Shown here: positions 56,971 to 64,000 of the stretch, one piece after another | How positions within the stretch are numbered: position 1 is the stretch's first letter | Layout of the letters: the number at the start of each line of letters is the position of its first letter | DNA from: Atherinomorus stipes | Lineage: Eukaryota > Chordata > Actinopteri > Atheriniformes > Atherinidae | NCBI GenBank assembly: GCA_023101725.1 | Contig: JALJCO010013447.1 | Location: 1 to 64,000, forward strand | Length of the DNA stretch: 64,000 nucleotides | Direction: 5' to 3' | Notes under the pieces: generated by a model | Told to the model about the DNA's origin: nothing | Seen by the model: the letters and a program-made list of their open reading frames with translations, nothing else | Database searches by the model: none | Program-made: the position numbers and the translations under genes

Positions 56971-58209
56971 TTGGTACGGTCCTGGGAAAGGAGACCAGGG
57001 GGGTATGAATTCCCCCCCTGGAAGAAGAGCCGTTACCGGCATTAGGTACCCCTGCCTCCCGGGATCCCCCCAGGGCAGAAGGGGGCAGGCATGGCCGCCC
57101 CCACGGCCCGGCGTCCGGCGTTCACCACAGAGGGGCCAGCCTCGGCCCCTGGGTGCGCTCGACCACCCCAGGCCAGGGAGGGGGGAAAAGGGACGGGAGC
57201 GGAAAGGGTCGGCGGAAGGGCCAGAGTCACCGGCCCAACATCCCCAGGCCCCGCAAACCCCCCAAGAGGCACGCAGAGCTGCCTTTTTTTAAAAAAAATT
57301 TTTTTACTTTTCCCCTCCCCTTTCCTCCCCCACTCTATAGTATCACCCCTAATCCCTACTTCAAACAACCCACGACTTTACCCCCGTCAACACTCCCTCA
57401 TCCCATCCTCCTCCCACCCCTCCTGTATAGCCAGTTAGTCCCCGCACATCCGCCCCCCCAGTGTCCATGCCCCCCCCTCCAAACCCAAGCCTGCACCCCA
57501 CCCAGGCCGCGACACGCACAATCCCCAAACCCCGCCAGAGCCACCACCCACCTACCCGGCCGCCCCGCATCCGATCCCCCCACAGATCCACCCCCGCTCC
57601 CCCACCCAAACCCCCCAACCCGACACACCCAAACCCCACCAATGCACCACCACCCCCACACCCAACCACCCATCCCCCATGCACCCCCACCCACACACCC
57701 GCATTCACGCCCCCCCTCCAGTCACACACCCACCCACACACACCAAAGACGGGGACCACGGGGACCACGGGGCCACCAACCCCCCCACGCCACAAGTCCA
57801 CCGCCCCAGCCCCCAGACGACGCGAGACCAACCCGCACGAGACCACCGGCGCAGGCCAGCCCCAACCGACACAGCGGCCGTGCAGGACAGGCACCCGGCG
57901 TGGAAAAGACCCGGCCACCCCGCAACCCCCCACCCCCACAAACTAGAGCTGAACGATATGGACAAAACCCCACACCCCGACATTCACGCCAGACACCCCA
58001 ACATCGACACGACACGACACGACTACGGGTCCGCCGAAAACCAGGCACCTCGGCGGAAAGCGCAGCTCCGTCCGCGACCCCCAGAGCCCCACACGCAGGA
58101 CAAGCACAGGGGAAATCCACACCCCCCATATAGCCGCTCCCGCGACACCAACATCCCGAATGCCCACATCCCGACACAGACACGACAACGATACACCCCC
58201 CAGCCCCAC
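56971..58209. mobile_element. C-rich, strand-skewed insertion of about 1.24 kb inside the 53-bp array
   Basis: The block begins ttggtacggtcctgggaaag and ends cagccccaccacac, and ACGT flanks both sides (56967-56970 and 58210-58213), possibly a 4-bp duplication. It is GC-rich with very few T on the + strand, especially 57380-58200. A T7-A8-T7 tract lies at about 57284. Open frames on both strands (Pro/His/Thr-rich plus; Gly/Val/Cys-rich minus) follow from composition and are not credible genes. The motif tagagctgaacgatatggac (57944) resembles internal sequence of fish DNA elements. No terminal inverted repeat was found. Confidence 0.4.
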
Positions 58210-61200
58210 CACACACGTCTGTTTCTGAGAGTGAAGTGTTAATGTTGCTGTTCCGTCTCAGACGCGTACGTCTGTTTCTGAGAGTGAAGTGTTAATGTTG
58301 CTGTTCCGTCTCAGACGCGTACGTCTGTTTCTGAGAGTGAAGTGTTAATGTTGCTGTTCCGTCTCAGACGCGTACGTCTGTTTCTGAGAGTGAAGTGTTA
58401 ATGTTGCTGTTCCGTTTCAGACGCGTACGTCTGTTTCTGAGAGTGAAGTGTTAATGTTGCTGTTCCGTCTCAGACGCGTACGTCTGTTTCTGAGAGTGAA
58501 GTGTTAATGTTGCTGTTCCGTTTCAGAAGCGTACGTCTGTTTCTGAGAGTGAAGTGTTAATGTTGCTGTTCCGTTTCAGAAGCGTACGTCTGTTTCTGAG
58601 AGTGAAGTGTTAATGTTGCTGTTCCGTCTCAGACGCGTACGTCTGTTTCTGAGAGTGAAGTGTTAATGTTGCTGTTCCGTCTCAGACGCGTACGTCTGTT
58701 TCTGAGAGTGAAGTGTTAATGTTGCTGTTCCGTCCCAGACAGAGACGCGTACGTCTGTTTCTGAGAGTGAAGTGTTAATGTTGCTGTTCCGTCTCAGACG
58801 CGTACGTCTGTTTCTGAGAGTGAAGTGTTAATGTTGCTGTTCCGTCTCAGACGCGTACGTTTGTTTCTGAGAGTGAAGTGTTAATGTTGCTGTTCCGTCT
58901 CAAACGCGTACGTTTGTTTCTGAGAGTGAAGTGTTAATGTTGCTGTTCCGTTTCAGACGCGTACGTCTGTTTCTGAGAGTGAAGTGTTAATGTTGCTGTT
59001 CCGTTTCAGACGCGTACGTCTGTTTCTGAGAGTGAAGTGTTAATGTTGCTGTTCCGTCTCAGACGCGTACGTCTGTTTCTGAGAGTGAAGTGTTAATGTT
59101 GCTGTTCCGTCTCAAACGCCTACGTTTGTTTCTGAGAGTGAAGTGTTAATGTTGCTGTTCCATCTCAGACGCGTACGTCTGTTTCTGAGAGTGAAGTGTT
59201 AATGTTGCTGTTCCGTTTCAGACTTGTACATCTGTTTCTGAGAGTGAAGTGTTAATGTTGCTGTTCCGTCTCAGACGCGTACGTCTGTTTCTGAGAGTGA
59301 AGTGTTAATGTTGCTGTTCCGTCTCAGACGCGTACGTCTGTTTCTGAGAGTGAAGTGTTAATGTTGCTGTTCCGTCTCAGACTCGTACGTCTGTTTCTGA
59401 GAGTGAAGTGTTAATGTTGCTGTTCCATCTCAGACGCGTACGTCTGTTTCTGAGAGTGAAGTGTTAATGTTGCTGTTCCGTCTCAGACTTGTACGTCTGT
59501 TTCTGAGAGTGAAGTGTTAATGTTGCTGTTCCGTCTCAGACTCGTACGTCTGTTTCTGAGAGTGAAGTGTTAATGTTGCTGTTCCGTCTCAGACTCGTAC
59601 GTCTGTTTCTGAGAGTGAAGTGTTAATGTTGCTGTTCCGTCTCAGACTCGTACGTCTGTTTCTGAGAGTGAAGTGTTAATGTTGCTGTTCCGTCTCAGAC
59701 TCGCACATCTGTTTCTGAGAGTGAAGTGTTAATGTTGCTGTTCCATCTCAGACGCGTACGTCTGTTTCTGAGAGTGAAGTGTTAATGTTGCTGTTCCGTC
59801 TCAGACTCGTACGTCTGTTTCTGAGAGTGAAGTGTTAATGTTGCTGTTCCGTCTCAGACGCGTACGTCTGTTTCTGAGAGTGAAGTGTTAATGTTGCTGT
59901 TCCATCTCAGACGCGTACGTCTGTTTCTGAGAGTGAAGTGTTAATGTTGCTGTTCCGTCTCAGACGCGTACGTCTGTTTCTGAGAGTGAAGTGTTAATGT
60001 TGCTGTTCCGTCTCAGACTCGTACGTCTGTTTCTGAGAGTGAAGTGTTAATGTTGCTGTTCCGTCTCAGACTCGTACATCTGTTTCTGAGAGTGAAGTGT
60101 TAATGTTGCTGTTCCATGTCAGACGCGTACGTCTGTTTCTGAGAGTGAAGTGTTAATGTTGCTGTTCCGTCTCAGACTTGTACGTCTGTTTCTGAGAGTG
60201 AAGTGTTAATGTTGCTGTTCCGTCTCAGACGCGTACGTCTGTTTCTGAGAGTGAAGTGTTAATGTTGCTGTTCCGTCTCAGACGCGTACGTCTGTTTCTG
60301 AGAGTGAAGTGTGAATGTTGCTGTTCCGTTTCAGACGCGTACGTCTGTTTCTGAGAGCGAAATGTTAATGTTGCTGTTCCGTCTCAGACGCGTACGTCTG
60401 TTTCTGAGAGTGAAGTGTTAATGTTGCTGTTCCGTCTCAGACGCGTACGTCTGTTTCTGAGAGTGAAGTGTTGATGTTGCTGTTCCGTCTCAGAAGCGTA
60501 CGTTTATTTCTGAGAGTAAAGTGTTAATGTTGCTGTTCCGTCTCAGACGCGTACGTCTGTTTCTGAGAGTGAAGTGTTAATGCTGCTGTTCCGTCTCAGA
60601 CGCGTACGTCTGTTTCTGAGAGTGAAGTGTTGATGTTGCTGTTCCGTCTCAGAAGCGTACGTTTATTTCTGAGAGTAAAGTGTTAATGTTGCTGTTCCGT
60701 CTCAGACGCGTACGTCTGTTTCTGAGAGTGAAGTGTTAATGCTGCTGTTCCGTCTCAGACGCGTACGTTTCTTTCTGAGAGTGAAGTGTTAATGTTGCTG
60801 TTCCATTTCAGACGCGTACGTCTGTTTCTGAGAGTGAAGTGTTAATGTTGCTGTTCCGTCTCAGACGCGTACGTCTGTTTCTGAGAGTGAAGTGTTAATG
60901 TTGCTGTTCCGTCTCAAACGCGTACGTTTGTTTCTGAGAGTGAAGTGTTAATGTTGCTGTTCCGTCTCAGACGCGTACGTCTGTTTCTGAGAGTGAAGTG
61001 TTAATGTTGCTGTTCCGTCTCAGACTTGTACGTCTGTTTCTGAGAGTGAAGTGTTAATGTTGCTGTTCCGTCTCAGACTCGTACGTCTGTTTCTGAGAGT
61101 GAAGTGTTAATGTTGCTGTTCCGTCTCAGACTCGTACGTCTGTTTCTGAGAGTGAAGTGTTAATGTTGCTGTTCCGTCTCAGACTCGTACGTCTGTTTCT

Positions 61201-64000
61201 GAGAGTGAAGTGTTAATGTTGCTGTTCCGTCTCAGACTCGCACATCTGTTTCTGAGAGTGAAGTGTTAATGTTGCTGTTCCATCTCAGACGCGTACGTCT
61301 GTTTCTGAGAGTGAAGTGTTAATGTTGCTGTTCCGTCTCAGACTCGTACGTCTGTTTCTGAGAGTGAAGTGTTAATGTTGCTGTTCCGTCTCAGACGCGT
61401 ACGTCTGTTTCTGAGAGTGAAGTGTTAATGTTGCTGTTCCGTCTCAGACGCGTACGTCTGTTTCTGAGAGTGAAGTGTTAATGTTGCTGTTCCGTCTCAG
61501 ACGCGTACGTCTGTTTCTGAGAGTGAAGTGTTAATGTTGCTGTTCCGTCTCAGACTCGTACGTCTGTTTCTGAGAGTGAAGTGTTAATGTTGCTGTTCCG
61601 TCTCAGACTCGTACATCTGTTTCTGAGAGTGAAGTGTTAATGTTGCTGTTCCATGTCAGACGCGTACATCTGTTTCTGAGAGTGAAGTGTTAATGTTGCT
61701 GTTCCGTCCCAGACGCGTACGTCTGTTTCTGAGAGTGAAGTGTTAATGTTGCTGTTCCGTCTCAGACTCGTACGTCTGTTTCTGAGAGTGAAGTGTTAAT
61801 GTTGCTGTTCCGTCTCAAACGCGTACGTCTGTTTCTGAGAGTGAAGTGTTAATGTTGCTGTTCCGTCTCAGACTTGTACGTCTGTTTCTGAGAGTGAAGT
61901 GTTAATGTTGCTGTTCCGTCTCAGACGCGTACGTCTGTTTCTGAGAGTGAAGTGTTAATGTTGCTGTTCCGTCTCAGACGCGTACGTCTGTTTCTGAGAG
62001 TGAAGTGTGAATGTTGCTGTTCCGTTTCAGACGCGTACGTCTGTTTCTGAGAGCGAAATGTTAATGTTGCTGTTCCGTCTCAGACGCGTACGTCTGTTTC
62101 TGAGAGTGAAGTGTTAATGTTGCTGTTCCGTCTCAGACGCGTACGTCTGTTTCTGAGAGTGAAGTGTTGATGTTGCTGTTCCGTCTCAGAAGCGTACGTT
62201 TATTTCTGAGAGTAAAGTGTTAATGTTGCTGTTCCGTCTCAGACGCGTACGTCTGTTTCTGAGAGTGAAGTGTTAATGCTGCTGTTCCGTCTCAGACGCG
62301 TACGTCTGTTTCTGAGAGTGAAGTGTTGATGTTGCTGTTCCGTCTCAGAAGCGTACGTTTATTTCTGAGAGTAAAGTGTTAATGTTGCTGTTCCGTCTCA
62401 GACGCGTACGTCTGTTTCTGAGAGTGAAGTGTTAATGCTGCTGTTCCGTCTCAGACGCGTACGTTTCTTTCTGAGAGTGAAGTGTTAATGTTGCTGTTCC
62501 ATTTCAGACGCGTACGTCTGTTTCTGAGAGTGAAGTGTTAATGTTGCTGTTCCGTCTCAGACGCGTACGTCTGTTTCTGAGAGTGAAGTGTTAATGTTGC
62601 TGTTCCGTCTCAAACGCGTACGTTTGTTTCTGAGAGTGAAGTGTTAATGTTGCTGTTCCGTCTCAGACGCGTACATCTGTTTCTGAGAGTGAAGTGTTAA
62701 TTGTGCTGTTCCGTCCCAGACAGAGACGCGTACGTCTGTTTCTGAGAGTGAAGTGTTAATGTTGCTGTTCCGTCTCAGACGCGTACATCTGTTTCTGAGA
62801 GTGAAGTGTTAATTGTGCTGTTCCGTCCCAGACAGAGACGCGTACGTCTGTTTCTGGAGAGTGAAGTGTTAATTGTGCTGTTCCGTCCCAGACAGAGACG
62901 CGTACGTCTGTTTCTGAGAGTGAAGTGTTAATGTTGCTGTTCCGTCTCAGACGCGTACGTCTGTTTCTGAGAGTGAAGTGTTAATGTTGCTGTTCCGTCT
63001 CAGACGCGTACGTCTGTTTCTGAGAGTGAAGTGTTAATGTTGCTGTTCCGTCTCAGACGCGTACGTCTGTTTCTGAGAGTGAAGTGTTAATGTTGCTGTT
63101 CCGTCTCAGACTCGTACGTCTGTTTCTGAGAGTGAAGTGTTAATGTTGCTGTTCCATTTCAGACGCGTACGTCTGTTTCTGAGAGTGAAGTGTTAATGTT
63201 GCTGTTCCGTCTCAGACGCGTACATCTGTTTCTGAGAGTGAAGTGTTAATGTTGCTGTTCCGTCCCAGACGCGTACGTCTGTTTCTGAGAGTGAAGTGTT
63301 AATGTTGCTGTTCCGTTTCAGATGCGTACGTCTGTTTCTGAGAGTGAAGTGTTAATGTTGCTGTTCCGTCTCAGACGCGTACGTTTGTTTCTGAGAGTGA
63401 AGTGTTAATGTTGCTGTTCCGTCTCAAACGCGTACGTTTGTTTCTGAGAGTGAAGTGTTAATGTTGCTGTTCCGTCTCAAACGCGTACGTCTGTTTCTGA
63501 GAGAGAAGTGTTAATGTTGCTGTTCCGTCTCAAACGCGTACGTTTGTTTCTAAAAGAGTGAAGTGTTAATGTTGCTGTTCCGTCTCAAACGCGTACGTCT
63601 GTTTCTGAGAGAGAAGTGTTAATGTTGCTGTTCCGTTTCAGACGCGTACGTCTGTTTCTGAGAGTGAAGTGTTAATGTTGCTGTTCCGTCTCAAACGCAT
63701 ACGTTTGTTTCTAAAAAAGAGTGAAGTGTTAATGTTGCTGTTCCGTCTCAGACTCGTACGTCTGTTTCTGAGAGTGAAGTGTTAATGTTGCTGTTCCGTC
63801 TCAGAGGCGTACGTCTGTTTCTGAGAGTGAAGTGTTAATGTTGCTGTTCCGTCTCAGACGCGTACGTCTGTTTCTGAGAGTGAAGTGTTAATGTTGCTGT
63901 TCCGTTTCAGACACGTACGTCTGTTTCTGAGAGTGAAGTGTTAATGTTGCTGTTCCGTCTCAGACGCGTACGTCTGTTTCTGAGAGTGAAGTGTGAATGT
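58210..64000 (+). repeat. 53-bp tandem array, about 109 copies, running off the window end
   Basis: The unit is tctgtttctgagagtgaagt plus gttaatgttgctgttccgtc plus tcagacgcgtacg (53 bp). It contains nested inverted repeats CAGACG-CGTA-CGTCTG and TCTCAGA...TCTGAGA. A higher-order period of 1696 bp (32 units) is visible: the variants gtgtgaatg and gagcgaaatg at about 60309-60362 recur at about 62005-62058 together with the following aagcgtacgtttatttctga units. Some late units carry an extra gacagaga. Stops are frequent and no gene is present. Confidence 0.95.

Noticed and set aside
57005..58242. Pro/His/Thr-rich plus frames and Gly/Val/Cys-rich minus frames in the C-rich block
   Set aside because: Extreme base skew removes stop codons (no T on one strand), so overlapping frames are expected by composition. 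None shows a domain.
15457..64000. CRISPR array interpretation of the regular repeats
   Set aside because: Repeats are contiguous without unique spacers, lie in vertebrate DNA, and no cas genes exist in the window.

Overview
The window is vertebrate nuclear DNA, most likely from a ray-finned (percomorph-type) fish. The evidence is a decayed L1/Tx1-like LINE, introns with GT-AG boundaries, a C2H2 zinc-finger gene, a melanopsin-family opsin, GCTAGCATTA-type simple repeats and a short solo LTR with TGTCA...TGACA ends. There are no prokaryotic operons, rRNA genes, tRNA genes or CRISPR arrays that I can see. By eye roughly three quarters of the 64 kb is tandem repeat (minisatellite). Most long open frames are therefore by-products of stop-free repeat units, often on both strands.

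Layout. 1-21190: one + strand L1-like LINE fossil. Its ORF1 carries a 12-kb, 39-bp array (KVMEIRQNVIPSY), which runs in frame into recognisable ORF1p C-terminal sequence. ORF2 follows: endonuclease with QETH and DLN motifs, a linker broken by a 1138-bp foldback element flanked by TA, then reverse transcriptase. The RT is split between motif B and motif C by a second in-frame 39-bp array (MQILASCIQSNDL, about 98 copies). A 24-bp array, a degenerate ORF2 C-terminus and an A-rich tail complete it. 21190-25471: CpG-rich and purine-rich stretch, a 58-bp array, TAGACATA-type repeats and a 38-bp array (about 78 copies). 25472-42572: seven exons of a C2H2 zinc-finger gene (8 fingers visible; the first exons are not identified). 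Five of its six introns consist almost entirely of five different minisatellites. One of these is made of about 92 copies of the gene's own exon-end/splice-donor junction. 42573-45900: probable 3' UTR with a 51-bp array and a polyadenylation signal. 45900-51150: intergenic DNA with MITE-like ends, two CTCF-like sites, a 35-bp array and a 22-bp (2 x 11) array. 51158-52540: uninterrupted melanopsin-type opsin. 52541-58210: solo LTR, 35-bp and 26-bp arrays, simple repeats, a GTACC-rich element and a C-rich insertion. 58210-64000: a 53-bp array with a 1696-bp higher-order period.

Only two host genes are supported, the zinc-finger gene (probable nuclear DNA-binding factor) and the opsin (photoreceptor GPCR), both on the + strand. 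Nothing in the sequence shows that they work together. The most notable signal is how arrays relate to functional sequence: two 39-bp arrays grew from coding segments of the same LINE, and one 27-bp array grew from a 5' splice site. All statements come from reading the sequence; copy numbers are length divided by period, not alignments.
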